Shown: one piece after another, positions 43,701-51,870 of the stretch
How positions within the stretch are numbered: position 1 is the stretch's first letter
Layout of the letters: the number at the start of each line of letters is the position of its first letter
DNA from: Pycnopodia helianthoides
Taxonomy: Eukaryota > Echinodermata > Asteroidea > Forcipulatida > Asteriidae
Assembly: GCA_032158295.1 (NCBI GenBank)
Contig: CM063249.1
Span: 1,644,501-1,708,500, forward strand
Length of the DNA: 64,000 bases
Direction of reading: 5' to 3'
Notes under the pieces: model-generated
What the model was told of the DNA's origin: nothing
Databases searched by the model: none
The model's input: only the letters and a program-made list of their open reading frames with translations
Program-made: the position numbers and the translations under genes

Positions 43701-46700
43701 CATCCATCGATCGATTTAAGCATCTTACCTTACAACAGACGACGAAGATGAGGACTGGTAGAGATGAGAACAAGAGGAGGTAGTGCCAGCCTAGTGTTGG
43801 CATGACGATGAGGGCCAAGAGGACCTCAAGGACTGTTCCCATTGCCCAGAATACCTAAAAATACCAAAGGAAGACAGATCAAATTATAGAGCGACGAGGC
43901 TAAAGTTTAGGGGAAAAAAATCCACAAGACCAAAGGGCTTGTAGCTCAAAATGTTTACTGGACCAGAATTGTTTTTTCAAGACCAGAATCAAAATGGAGG
44001 AAGACAAATTCTGGACACAGTTTCACATGCATTTAAGGAGGGAGGGTATGCCTTTGGTAATTACTCCAAAAATGAATGACCATAAAAACTTACTTGCTGA
44101 GAAGCACTGCAGCTGTTGACAATATAACATTAGAGAAACATTTCCCTTTAAAGGAATGTGGTTTTAGAGAGAGAGGGATTCAAAAACCTGTCAATATGAG
44201 AAACGTTTCTGCATGAAATGTTTCTCATTAATTGTGTTTTCCAATTACAGATTATTTTTCCCGCTCCAGATTTTCGGCGATATCTAAAAAATGCTACCAC
44301 CTTTTGAAATGAAATTTTCACAGGTTAGTTTTATGTAGGATTAAAACAATCAAACAGTTCAAAAAACCAAAGGTATACTTTTTCTTCAACTGTTTTTATT
44401 CGAACAAGCACTGAGACTTGTCTCATTTGTCTTTATGGGTATTAAAGGCCCTGTACACTATTGGTAAGATCGAAAAACACAATGTTCACAGATTCACACA
44501 TAACTTACACGATTTAAGGTAAGTAATGGTAGAAAGGGTTCCTTAAAGTATTTCTGCCTAAAATGCTATCGTTTCTGAGAAACGAGTAAAACAATAATAA
44601 GTATCGCGCGCAATAATTTGAAAAAACAGAAAACACATAAGATCTCTTTTCACTATTTTCTCGTGACCTCGATGACCAATTGAGCTCAAACTTTCACAGG
44701 TTTGTTTGTTCATGCATAGTATTTAATCACACAAAATGTGGACACTGATTTTGAGCTGTTACCAAAAGTGTACAATACCTTTAAGTATCAAATTACTCAA
44801 TATAATTAAAAGGTACATGTATTTTATCAGACTCAAACTCAAAGTCAACATTTGAACACAATTTTTTTTTGCTCAAGATACATGCTGACGTATATGTATC
44901 ACCCAGTGAGGTATTATTATTCATTAATATCCAATTAAAAAACACAAGTGGCCTCAGGCCTGCGGTCCAGTGTAAAACTCAAGCTCTGCAGTGACACCGA
45001 GATCTAGAGAGTACATTTTTATTGGTAAGTGTCAAAGACCAGTATCTGCACTTTATAATATGACCAATATATACATGAAAGTTTGACCTCAGTCGTTCAT
45101 CGGAGTCACAAGAAAAATAGTGAGAATTGTTTTTAATATTGGGTTTTGAATTCGCAAGATCAAAACCAATTGTTTCTCAAAAACTATAGCATTTCAAGCA
45201 ACAGTAGTTCATGGGGGAGCTTTCCACAATGACCATCTTTATACCATGTAATATGTGTGTAAATATGTGAGCATTTTTGTTTTCGATCTACCCATGCTGT
45301 GCACACCCTTTCCATTACATGGCTGAATATAACCAAACATGAACAAGCTATCACATAAAGCAGAGCTTGGTCTTCGATTGCTGACCAAATTCTACCAAAA
45401 CAGCCGTGGTTGAACAAAGGAAAATTCAAGGTTGCAGGTTGAAATCCCGTTATAGTCAATTTTCTTTTTCGTCACTCAAAATTTATTTAAATTTAACCAA
45501 GTCAGTTTCCCTAATGGTTTATTGATTGATATTCAACAGGCATGTGGCATGCAAATTAGGAAACCTGGCGCTTACAGAGTACTACGTTGAATGGACAATA
45601 GTAGTCTAGATTTGCGGAAGCTCGTAACTTTTCTGTACAAGCCGTTTGAGGGCCGGTATGGTGTCTAAAGGTAACAGCGATTGGGATTTTATGGGCAATG
45701 GATGTTGCGTGCTGTGCAGAGCGTTTCTTGGCAACAACATCTCCCTAAGACTGTTTTACATGGTGCCCTTCCCCCTATATCTACAATCATCAGACATTGT
45801 GGCCTTCGGGCTAGCCGGTCACATTTTCCGCGATATAAGCGAGCCACCTAATCATGTCCTTCTCTGAAAGCCTGATGCCCCTCGTTGATATCATCTCAAC
45901 ATCCATCGAGGCTGACACTGGCCTCAGCGGTCCGTCTCTCTCTAATGCAATGCTTGATAAAGTCTGATGGGCACAACTCGTCAAGTCATCGCAGTCGTGA
46001 ATGAACACATGAGAGATTGAATTGACTTCCAAAATGGTGATCACGGCAGCCGGTAGCCACGTGCGACATTGATGCAAGGGGTCATGAACAGCAGAGATGG
46101 ATTCATTAACCCTTTAGAGACTACTCATTCCTGTATAATCATCACCATACGCATAGACATTGCTAATCTAGCTGATTTCTTGACGCCGTTTTTTTCACTA
46201 AAAATGTTAGGAAAATTATTAAGAAACAGAAATGAATGGGTTGTTTTTTAGAATTGTAGATTCTTTGTTAACATGGGAAACATTGAAAAATGTAGATTCG
46301 ATCCAATACCTTTTCTTCAACATCTTGCTCTTGCTCTTGTTTGAGCATAAGTAGGACAAATCTTGCGGCCGTTTGCAGCCGCTATGGTTAATTCTGAACA
46401 AGCCACTTGTTGCCCGCTATGGTCTCTAAAGGGTTAAACAATCCAAGCGTTATGTAGAGATACTCACCGAGGTAAATACCACACACATTCCTCTGGTCTT
46501 GGACGGCAGAAACTCAGAGTACAGCGTTATTCTAGATTTAGAAATAAAAAACAAAATTTAGGGCACAAGTGTCAAGACCAGGACTCGACTCCCACACTCT
46601 GCTGTTCAGAAACACCAAAGCTTGAGTCCGGTGCTCTTATCCGCTCGGCCACGACACGCCATATATGTTGTTGAGAATGTAATACTTAGTGATAAACAAT

Positions 46701-49700
46701 ATGAAAGTAAAACAAATAATTAAAAAAAAAAATTACAAAGAAAACACAAGAATAAGACTTAAACTCTGTTTCCGGTTACTAGTTAAAAATTCAGAATGTT
46801 GCCCAACTGACGGACGGTCATGTTATTAAACTTATGTGATGGACGCACAAATACGGGGCGTGACAGGCAAATGGGGTTTCTAAAAAAAGGCATCCTTGTC
46901 CAAAGTTTTAATTTTAAGTAACAACTTGCTATGGGTATTGTTATTTTCAAGAATTTAGTATAAATATAATTTAAAAAAAAGATTTGATTCCATAGAAAAG
47001 TATAGTCTTTGTTTGAATTGTTTTTTCGTTTATGATATGCACGAAACTTGCACAGTCTATTCTGTGTTAATTTTGTGTGTTGTTTTGACAACTATACAAC
47101 TGGTAAATCTGACAAGAGAGCTTGAGTGTTTGCAAAACATTTTCGAGAAGCTAACCCAGATATTTTAAAAGCATTTCCCATAATATGACATTAACAGGGC
47201 TCAAATTTTACAGGCCAGTGATTTCACCATCGGGCCAGTAAGCTCAAGATGTAACAAGTCCAGGGGTCTTATGTTTTTCAATTCTATATCTTTGTTTAAA
47301 AAAGAAAATGAGGTTCAAATGTTGAGTTTAAGTCTCCTGCTGGGTATCGCCCATAAAACAGAAGAGATAAATCTTCTCTTAGTGTTTGTTCCTGAAATAA
47401 AACAGTCTATATGATAAAACTGCATTCTCATTTTGATTCTGGTCTTGTAAATAAAATTCCGGTCAAGTAAAATATTCTGAGAGCAACAAGTCCTGCGGTC
47501 TAGTGGATTTTTTCCCTAGAAATTTGAGCCCTGAAAAAAAACATCCTCAAAAAAATACTAGATTTCCTATGGGCTTTCCTGTAATCGTTGGAGTCCGTTT
47601 GTGTGAAGCGGGCGTGGCTTACAGTGGAATTACGTTAAAATTACAAACAGGATAAAGGCCTTGATCAGGTGTTGATACTGCACGTTGCACATTCACATGT
47701 ACAACAAAATCCTAGCATGAGCTGGCTCATTTGACATTGATTAAGATTGACCACAATTAGATGGTGTACATGTTGAGCTGTCAGTACATCTGTGGTATAT
47801 AATGTCATGCTATGTCTATGTTGTTATAATATAAACAGTTCTCTGATCAGCTCAGTCTTTTTTTTTGTTTAACTTTTCTAAAATTTAAACCATAACCATT
47901 TGCCGTTTTTTGCTGTTTAAAATTATCTTCACACTGCTACAAATGGTGTTTCCAAAACAAGAGTTTTGTTTCTTGTGTCACTCCCAAAAATCTTTTAGGG
48001 AAACATTTTCTAGGGCAGGCCGACACAACAATTTGTTTCTTCTCAAAATACGATATCCATTTTTAGCAGTGCACTCTTTGTGTGTTGGCCCTGTCACACA
48101 AGGTACATGTATGCAAATGTAATTTCTCTGGAGGAAGTGTGGACTGTGGAGGCAACCACCTGCACACTGCACACAAAAGCAACTTTTGAATAGCACAATT
48201 AAAGAGACAATTTATTAGTATCTTCCAGCAGTGTCCTCAAAAAGTATGTGAATATTGACACATTTTTTTCTTCTTGGAGATTGCCTGATTTTGTTATTTT
48301 ATGAAAGATTTTTTTATTAGTTTGTATTTCATTTTACAGAAGTCTCCAATCACAGGGCCCTACAACATGCCACTCAAGGTGAGGGCTCAAAAAAAAGGGG
48401 GGGGGGGGTGGTGGGATGAAAGAAGAGGAACTCATAAGGTAGAACGATGGCTATGGATATTACATTTTAATTTGAGACAGGTTTATAAGAGGCAGGGAAG
48501 CAGGATACAGGAGGTGAATTCCAAAGGAAGGCAGTACGCGGGAAGAAGCTTCATTAGCATTACTAATAGCTGTAGGGACAGCTACAAGTACAGCGTCAGA
48601 ATGTACAGTGTAGGCACAGAAAGCGTGAGGTGCGGCCAAAGGTACGGTTAGGTGGAACAAAGAGTCCGTTGGAGCACCCATATCTCTAAGAAAAAGAGGC
48701 CCACATGAGGCTGCAGACCAGGAATTACCACAGAAGTCATGGCCTCTGCTGCCCTGGTCTTGGTATTTTCCAATGGAAGTGCCCTTAGTGAATTGAAAAT
48801 GGCCTTGCCCTCTCCTCTCGATGATGAAATTTCAGGCCTGCCGAACGAGGGAGGATAGGGTTTCCTGAGATGAAGCCATTTGTCACGTCCAACTAAATTA
48901 GCAATCCATCGCTGAATTGTGCTTAACCTTTAAAATGACTCGGTCTGACATGGCCCTCAGAGAGTAGTGAAGGGAAGGTGGACATGACCACAAAATTCCA
49001 ACTATTGAAGAAATGAATATCCTACTTTTGTTTCATATAGTGAGTTCAGGTTCCATCATGTACATGGGCAAAAAGAACTATTGTAAATGCTTCCAGTTTT
49101 TTTGAGTTATGAAGAGAAATTTGTCTCGTGAGGTACTATTGTGTTTTGAATAATGTGTTGAATAAATATAAAACTTTGGGTTCGGACACAGTATGGACAA
49201 TCTCTTTCTTCCTTTCGTGACTGCTTTACTTTTATAAAAAATAAAATATTTGAAGGCTCGAAGAGATTTTGAGTAAATCCTGAAATGAGGACAATTTTGA
49301 CAAATCATACAACTATAACTATCCATGCAATGCATCACATGTATGAGTCAATGTTCAGTTTCACACACCCAGCTAACACATTCACAGGGATGAGATTTAA
49401 CGATGAGAATAAATAGCAGCGGTTTGGGCCATAAACAAATTGATATGAACATCCCAAATGTTTTACAATTCAGGAGATTTACAGACTCTGTGCATCACCA
49501 AAACTGCAAAACTCAAGCATGGACTACTGCAATTCTTTCTCCCTTTGGTGGCTGCTTTACTTCTGTCAAGGACAAAATTGAAGGTTCCAGATATTTTCAG
49601 AAATTCCTGAAGTCTAGAAAAATCCTGATGAAAAACCGTATCAGGCCTTGCGCCTAACCTTTTTGTAAAGTAGCCCGCCGGGCCAGTAAACTGTGCATTT

Positions 49701-51224
49701 TACTTGCCCCCAGGAAGTTTAAGTAGCCCAGATTTTAAACAGGAATTGCCATAAATGTATTTTTTTTATGTGTTAATGTTAACGATCACTACCAGTGTAA
49801 TGATCAAATGAAATTAAATTCACACACTCAATAACGATTAACACATTTTATACAATAATTATTCACATTCGAAAAGAAAGAAATTAGCATTTTAAGCAAG
49901 TAGGTTGCACAGTTTTTAGTAGCCCACAGGGCAAGTTGAGAAGTGGTGTTTACTAGCCCGTTGAACTTTTTACTAGACAATGTACGCCGGGCTAGTGTTA
50001 AGGGCGAGCCCTGCATATATGCCTGCATTCATTCTGCAAAACTTAAACCCAATGTCTACACCCCGAGTTGGTGATGCACTGCAGCAAGTCAAATGTCAAC
50101 GAAGCAACGAAAACAGACTGCACCTGACTTGTAATTTGACCACTCAATTTGCCCAGCTCCGAATGCGTCACTACTTTTTTTCATCCGCTTTTTTCTTCCC
50201 AGGCACTCCAAGATGGCTTGAAGACTCTACAATGCTGTTTTCTCTACATCACTGTCTGGAACCTGCTTAGAATTCTTGTACATGGATGTGTGGATGGATG
50301 CATTTTTGTGCTCAAGTGTTTTTTAAAGCATGTTTGTAAAACAACCCCCCCCCAAAAAAAAACCCCCCAAAAAACCAAAACAAAAACAGGTGCCTAATGT
50401 ACATGTTCATGTACAAAATTGAACATTCCAGTCTTCTAGATTTCCATAAAAAAGTGTACAAATGTGGAATTTAAAAAAATCAAATTCTTGGAAACTTTTT
50501 TCTCAATAAAACCCTTAAAAAGCACAAGAATTTATTGGAATAACTTTTGAAAACTTAGACTTAAAGATGTATTTCTTGTAATCAAGAAAAACTTGAACCT
50601 GTTGGATGGACATGGACAAGTGCACCAGTAAACTGATCATGCTTTACATAGGATCAGGCATACCACCATCATCAGAGTCCAACAGTTTGGGTGCTGAGTT
50701 ACTGAATAGTGTTGGGCTGAGGACTGCACTAGTAAACTGATCATGCTTTATATAGGATCAGGCATTCCACCATAGTCAGAGTCCAACAGTTTGGGTGTTG
50801 AGAAACTGAATGGTGTTGGGCTGAGGACTGCACTAGTAAACTGATTATGCTTTACGAAGGATCAAGCATTCCACCATAATCAGAGTCCAACAGTTTGGGT
50901 GTAGAGTTACTGAATGGTGTTGGACTGAGGACTGCACTAGTAAACTGATCATGCTTTACGAAGGATCAAGCATTCCACCATAATCAGAGTCAAACAGTTT
51001 GGGTTCTGAGTATCCATTTGGTGTTGCTTTTTGTATTGAGAGTGAGGAAAGGAAACCCTTGTAAATCACTCAGGGAGTTAAGGTCAATGGAAAACTCACG
51101 ATTGGGGAACTCCACCGACTCCGAACCCGACCAAGCCTCTCAAGACGAGAATCCATATGTAGGTAGGTGAGAAACTACTCATCAAGCCGTAGTAGAACAA
51201 CCACACTGAGCACATGATGAGGCC
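31730..51224 (-). CDS. SVOP: Gene B: SVOP orthologue (synaptic vesicle 2-related protein), 5' exons missing, one frame break
   Basis: Twelve exons give about 387 residues from TM3 to the stop: 51100-51224, 46468-46531, 43729-43854, 40523-40654, 39857-39933, 38752-38828, 37808-37912, 36455-36566, 35255-35335, 33551-33640, 32065-32178 and 31730-31789. Signatures are [96 protein letters not shown] and [10 protein letters not shown]. These are close to vertebrate SVOP, an orphan 12-TM transporter of synaptic vesicles. Every exon boundary has consensus splice sites and compatible phases. Only the exon at 35255-35335 breaks frame, being one base short. The N-terminus, TM1 and TM2 were not found between 51225 and 64000. 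Confidence 0.93.
32065..32178 (-). CDS. SVOP: Gene B exon (TM12 and PVETKGR)
   Basis: 38 codons, phase 0 at both ends; acceptor TTGGATTTAG|GTC, donor CAG|GTAGGC. Encodes TM12 followed by [12 protein letters not shown]. The P(I/V)ETKGR after TM12 is the standard C-terminal MFS and SVOP marker. Confidence 0.95.
32422..32763. mobile_element. TTAA-flanked 342-bp MITE, copy 1
   Basis: TTAA boundaries; inverted ends AAGGCCCTGTACACTATTGG and CCAAAAGTGTACAATACCTT. Near-identical to 44442-44784, with a shared GATCGAAAAACACAATG and GACCAATTGAGCTCAAACTT core. It lies in an intron of gene B. Confidence 0.9.
33107..33308 (-). mobile_element. tRNA-headed SINE with 14-bp target-site duplication
   Basis: The direct repeat AAACTATTACATGT flanks it at 33093-33106 and 33309-33322. 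On the minus strand a ~60-base leader precedes a tRNA-like head (33175-33246) with a perfect 7-bp acceptor pairing (one G-U), an intact D-arm (TAGCTCAGTTGGTAGAGCG) and a GGTTCAAATCC T-loop, then a short tail. The anticodon stem has a mismatch and position 33 is not U, so it is not a working tRNA. A related copy is at 57730-57960. Confidence 0.85.
33551..33640 (-). CDS. SVOP: Gene B exon (TM10-TM11)
   Basis: 30 codons, phase 0 at both ends; acceptor GATTTGTCAG|GTC, donor CAG|GTATGG. Encodes [20 protein letters not shown] and [10 protein letters not shown]. This is the most recognisable SVOP stretch (YPTATRALG(L/M)G and MARVGA). Confidence 0.96.
34430..34793. mobile_element. hAT-like MITE, copy 1 (GTAGCCC repeats)
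   Basis: Shares GTAAAGTAGCCC, GGGCTAGTAAACTGTGCGTT and AGCCCACAGGGCAAGTT with 49644-50012. Ends resemble CAGG...CCCTG. Both are in the same orientation; this one is in an intron of gene B. Confidence 0.6.
35255..35335 (-). CDS. SVOP: Gene B exon (TM9-TM10) with one-base deletion
   Basis: Acceptor CTGTTTGTAG|G; donor CCAGAG|GTAAGA. It starts [16 protein letters not shown]; the expected continuation [10 protein letters not shown] is present but one frame off. The exon is 81 nt where 82 would satisfy the phase-2 entry and phase-0 exit. The break falls in a four-base C run (35287-35290 plus strand) where five would restore frame. A homopolymer assembly error is the simplest explanation. Confidence 0.9.
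36455..36566 (-). CDS. SVOP: Gene B exon (TM8-TM9)
   Basis: 112 nt, phase 1 in and phase 2 out; acceptor ACTTTCAG|GT, donor ACAAG|GTAAGA. Encodes [19 protein letters not shown] and [28 protein letters not shown] is the repeated motif A between TM8 and TM9; the usual DR before LGRK reads EL here. Confidence 0.93.
37087..37345 (+). mobile_element. tRNA-derived SINE, full head and body
   Basis: The head GTGTCGTGGTCGAGCGGATA AGAGCACCGG...GGGTTCGAGTCC has a tRNA-like A box and B box. The body (ACACTTGTGTCCTTAGGCAA, CTTCGGATGGGACGTAAAGC, GCACGTAAAAGAACCCAGTA) recurs at 40080-40330, 59580-59955, 62697-62880 and 63655-63905. It lies in an intron of gene B. Confidence 0.85.
37808..37912 (-). CDS. SVOP: Gene B exon (non-cytosolic loop, start of TM8)
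   Basis: 105 nt, phase 1 in and out; acceptor GAATTTCAG|TG, donor CCAG|GTACGT. Encodes [20 protein letters not shown] and [16 protein letters not shown]. It keeps the paired cysteines and the WTTL(S/A)EFPG entry to TM8 found in vertebrate SVOP. Confidence 0.94.
38040..38328. repeat. Dispersed repeat related to 15411-15700
   Basis: Carries AAAATCAGCTGTTGCGC and GTAAGCTTTCAGACTAAAAT, also found at 25135-25412, and ends AATCCTGTTTTACATACC just before the next TTAA MITE. Confidence 0.6.
38329..38697. mobile_element. TTAA-flanked MITE (AAAGTATTCCTTTGG family)
   Basis: TTAA boundaries; ends AAGGCAAAGTATTCCTTTGG and CCAAAGGTACCCCTCCCTT are inverted. It lies ~55 bp from the donor side of the TM7 exon of gene B. 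Confidence 0.8.
38752..38828 (-). CDS. SVOP: Gene B exon (TM7)
   Basis: 77 nt, phase 2 in and phase 1 out; acceptor CTCTCTATAG|G, donor TTCAG|GTCAGC. Encodes [20 protein letters not shown] then GNTCS. The (S/A)NAFxYYGxVLL(T/S)TELF segment of TM7 is diagnostic of SVOP. Confidence 0.95.
38893..39212. mobile_element. Palindromic MITE, second member of the nested family
   Basis: GTGTGGATCATTATATTCTA and CTACAAAATGGTAGACAGTG match the element at 29187-29646. The central palindrome is more diverged. Ends GGACACAATGCCTTCGGATTG and the complementary CCGAACGCAACGTGTCC pair imperfectly. It lies in an intron of gene B. Confidence 0.75.
39857..39933 (-). CDS. SVOP: Gene B exon (loop into TM7)
   Basis: 77 nt, phase 0 in and phase 2 out; acceptor CTTTTGTAG|GTA, donor ATCTG|GTAAGT. 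Encodes [20 protein letters not shown] and LLLFIW. It is the counterpart of gene A exon 8 and has the same split Trp codon at its end. Confidence 0.92.
40070..40330 (+). mobile_element. Diverged tRNA-derived SINE
   Basis: Same body as 37087-37345 (ACACTTGTGTCCTTGAGCAA, CCTTCGGATGGGACGTAAAG, AAAAGAACCCAGAATGCTTA) with a damaged head and an insertion near GTACTAGGATAGG. Confidence 0.8.
40523..40654 (-). CDS. SVOP: Gene B exon (post-TM6 loop)
   Basis: 44 codons, phase 0 at both ends; acceptor GATTGCAG|TGG, donor GCG|GTAAGT. Encodes [20 protein letters not shown] followed by [16 protein letters not shown]. This is the PESxRY signature and the cytosolic helix between TM6 and TM7. Confidence 0.95.
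40750..41190 (+). mobile_element. Composite or diverged SINE
   Basis: The head GTGTGGGTTCGAATCCCGGT and CACTTGTGTCCTTGAGCAAG match the SINE family; the middle (AGGGGTAGATGGGTATATG to GGTTTAAGGAATG) differs. The usual AAAGAACCCAGAGTAAACTT tail returns at ~41145. Confidence 0.65.
41340..41475 (+). repeat. 42-bp minisatellite, 3 units
   Basis: GGGTAGAAACAAGGCCATAC + CTAAATTGGCAACTACAGCT + AC repeats three times without change, then decays into GGCTACGGCTACAACTGTAG. The period is a multiple of three and all units are open on the minus strand, giving a 14-residue repeat ([14 protein letters not shown]), but splicing of gene B skips it. Confidence 0.92.
41925..42399 (+). repeat. Dispersed ~480-bp repeat, copy 2
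   Basis: Matches 2706-3190 in the same orientation, including AAAATGGTAGATCCCAACCC and CTGACCGCTCTAGGTTCAAT. It directly precedes the LINE fragment. Confidence 0.75.
42440..43490 (+). pseudogene. CR1/L2-like LINE 3' fragment
   Basis: Frames carry [15 protein letters not shown] (the RT YADD block with D to N), a [17 protein letters not shown] block, and an intact 126-codon end with [47 protein letters not shown] and [18 protein letters not shown]. These match the RT C-terminal region of CR1/L2-clade LINEs. It is frame-broken and ends in an (AAT)n tail at ~43455. It lies in a gene B intron, antisense to the gene. Confidence 0.88.
43729..43854 (-). CDS. SVOP: Gene B exon (TM5-TM6)
   Basis: 42 codons, phase 0 at both ends; acceptor GTATTTTTAG|GTA, donor AAG|GTAAGA. 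Encodes [35 protein letters not shown] and IFVVCCK. Same length and phases as gene A exon 6. Confidence 0.95.
44034..44383. mobile_element. MITE of the GTATGCCTTTGGTAATT family
   Basis: Starts TTAAGGAGGGAGGGTATGCC followed by TTTGGTAATTACTCC and ends CCAAAGGTATACTTTT. Internally it has TCGGCGATATCT, the reverse of the 38-kb copy. Confidence 0.72.
44442..44784. mobile_element. TTAA-flanked 342-bp MITE, copy 2
   Basis: TTAA boundaries and the same inverted ends as 32422-32763. Only scattered substitutions separate the two copies, so the family moved fairly recently. Confidence 0.9.
45015..45280 (+). mobile_element. MITE-like repeat (uninterrupted relative)
   Basis: GGTAAGTGTCAAAGACCAGT, ATATACATGAAAGTTTGA and CATCTTTATACCATGTAATA run continuously here. 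The same order at 11575-14645 is interrupted by satellite and MITE sequence. Confidence 0.6.
46106..46437. mobile_element. TTAA-flanked MITE with TTAACCCTTTAGAGAC ends
   Basis: Left TTAACCCTTTAGAGAC and right GTCTCTAAAGGGTTAA are perfect inverted repeats that include the TTAA. 332 bp, 30 bp from the donor of the gene B exon at 46468. Confidence 0.88.
46468..46531 (-). CDS. SVOP: Gene B exon (TM4-TM5 loop)
   Basis: 64 nt, phase 2 in and phase 0 out; acceptor TAAATCTAG|A, donor TCG|GTGAGT. Encodes [20 protein letters not shown]. The Y(S/A)EFLP(S/M)K(T/A)R segment is the conserved cytosolic loop and TM5 start of SVOP. Confidence 0.93.
46562..46665 (-). mobile_element. SINE tRNA head only
   Basis: The minus strand reads GGCGTGTCGTGGCCGAGCGG ATAAGAGCACCGGACTCAAG and GGGAGTCGAGTCCTGGTC, nearly the head at 37087. 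The body is absent. Confidence 0.8.
47205..47533. mobile_element. hAT-like MITE with CAGGGCTCAAATTT ends
   Basis: CAGGGCTCAAATTT at the left and AAATTTGAGCCCTG at the right are perfect 14-bp inverted repeats. CAGGG/CCCTG termini are typical of hAT elements. Relatives may be at 43905-44015 and 57535-57620. Confidence 0.8.
48700..48845. repeat. MITE-like repeat shared with 63205-63372
   Basis: Shares GTCATGGCCTCTG, TTTTCCAATGGAAGTGCCCT and ATGGCCTTGCCCTCTCC with the 63-kb copy. Ends resemble CCAGGAATT and AAATTTCAGGCCTG. Confidence 0.65.
49644..50012. mobile_element. hAT-like MITE, copy 2 (GTAGCCC repeats)
   Basis: CAGGCCTTGCGCCTAACC at the left and GGGCGAGCCCTG at the right. GTAAAGTAGCCCGCCGGGCC and AGCCCACAGGGCAAGTTGAG match 34430-34793. 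Confidence 0.65.
50628..51040 (+). repeat. SVOP: 104-bp minisatellite, ~4 units
   Basis: GTAAACTGATCATGCTTTAC starts units at ~50628, 50732, 50836 and 50940, exactly 104 bp apart. Each carries GAGTCCAACAGTTTGGGT and GGACTGCACTA. The array stops ~60 bp from the donor side of the gene B exon at 51100. Confidence 0.92.
51100..51224 (-). CDS. SVOP: Gene B exon (TM3-TM4), most 5' visible
   Basis: Acceptor CTCTATTCAG|GGC; donor CAATC|GTGAGT; phase 0 in, phase 2 out. Encodes [20 protein letters not shown] and then [21 protein letters not shown]. The [13 protein letters not shown] of TM4 is nearly invariant in SVOP. The exon sits between two ~105-bp tandem arrays, and the upstream array resembles its 5' half. 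Confidence 0.95.
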
Positions 51225-51344
51225 CTGAATAGAGAATTAGAACAAGCAAAAATAGTTAATACTCAGGATAGACTTTTCCGGTTACTCATTGGCCAAATCT
51301 GAACTTCCCACCATGCACAAGTTGAGGTCATCTGAGTTAAAGTG

Positions 51345-51870
51345 TTACTCAGGTAAGAACTCATCTGTACCTCATCCAGCCGTAGCTAAGCTACCACACT
51401 GAGCACAACCTGAGTTCTTCAATAGGAAATGAGAGTGTGTTAAGACCTTGTTACTCAGGTAGGAACTCATCTGTACCTCATCCAGCCGTAGCTAAGCTAC
51501 CACACTGAGCACAACCTGAGTTCTTCAATAGGAAATGAGAGTGTGTTTTAAAAGACCTTGTTACTCAGGTAGGAACTCATCTGTACCTCATCCAGCCGTA
51601 GCTAAGCTACCATACTGAGCACAACCTGAGTTCTTCAATAGGAAATGAGAGTGTGTTAAGACTGTTACTCAGGTAAGAACTCATCTGTACCTCATCCGAC
51701 CGTAGCTGAGCTACTACACTGAGCACACCATGAGTTCTTCAATAGGAAATGAGAGTGTGTTAAGACTGTTACTCATCTGTAACTCCTCCAGCTGTACATG
51801 TAGCTGAGCTACCACACTGAGCACAACCTGAGTTCTTCAATAGTGAATGAGAGTGAGTAGTTCCGTTAAA
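51345..51870 (+). repeat. ~105-bp minisatellite resembling the adjacent SVOP exon, 5 units
   Basis: Units with CTCATCCAGCCGTAGCTAAG and CTACCACACTGAGCACAACC recur five times (98-110 bp apart). An ungapped 59-bp stretch matches the 5' half of the neighbouring exon plus its acceptor (51177-51235) at about 44 of 59 positions by hand count. The exon's acceptor AG is lost in the repeats. Confidence 0.92.

Noticed and set aside
45811..46077. 88-codon minus-strand frame as a possible separate gene
   Set aside because: No recognisable domain, no splice context, and it sits in a gene B intron next to a TTAA MITE.
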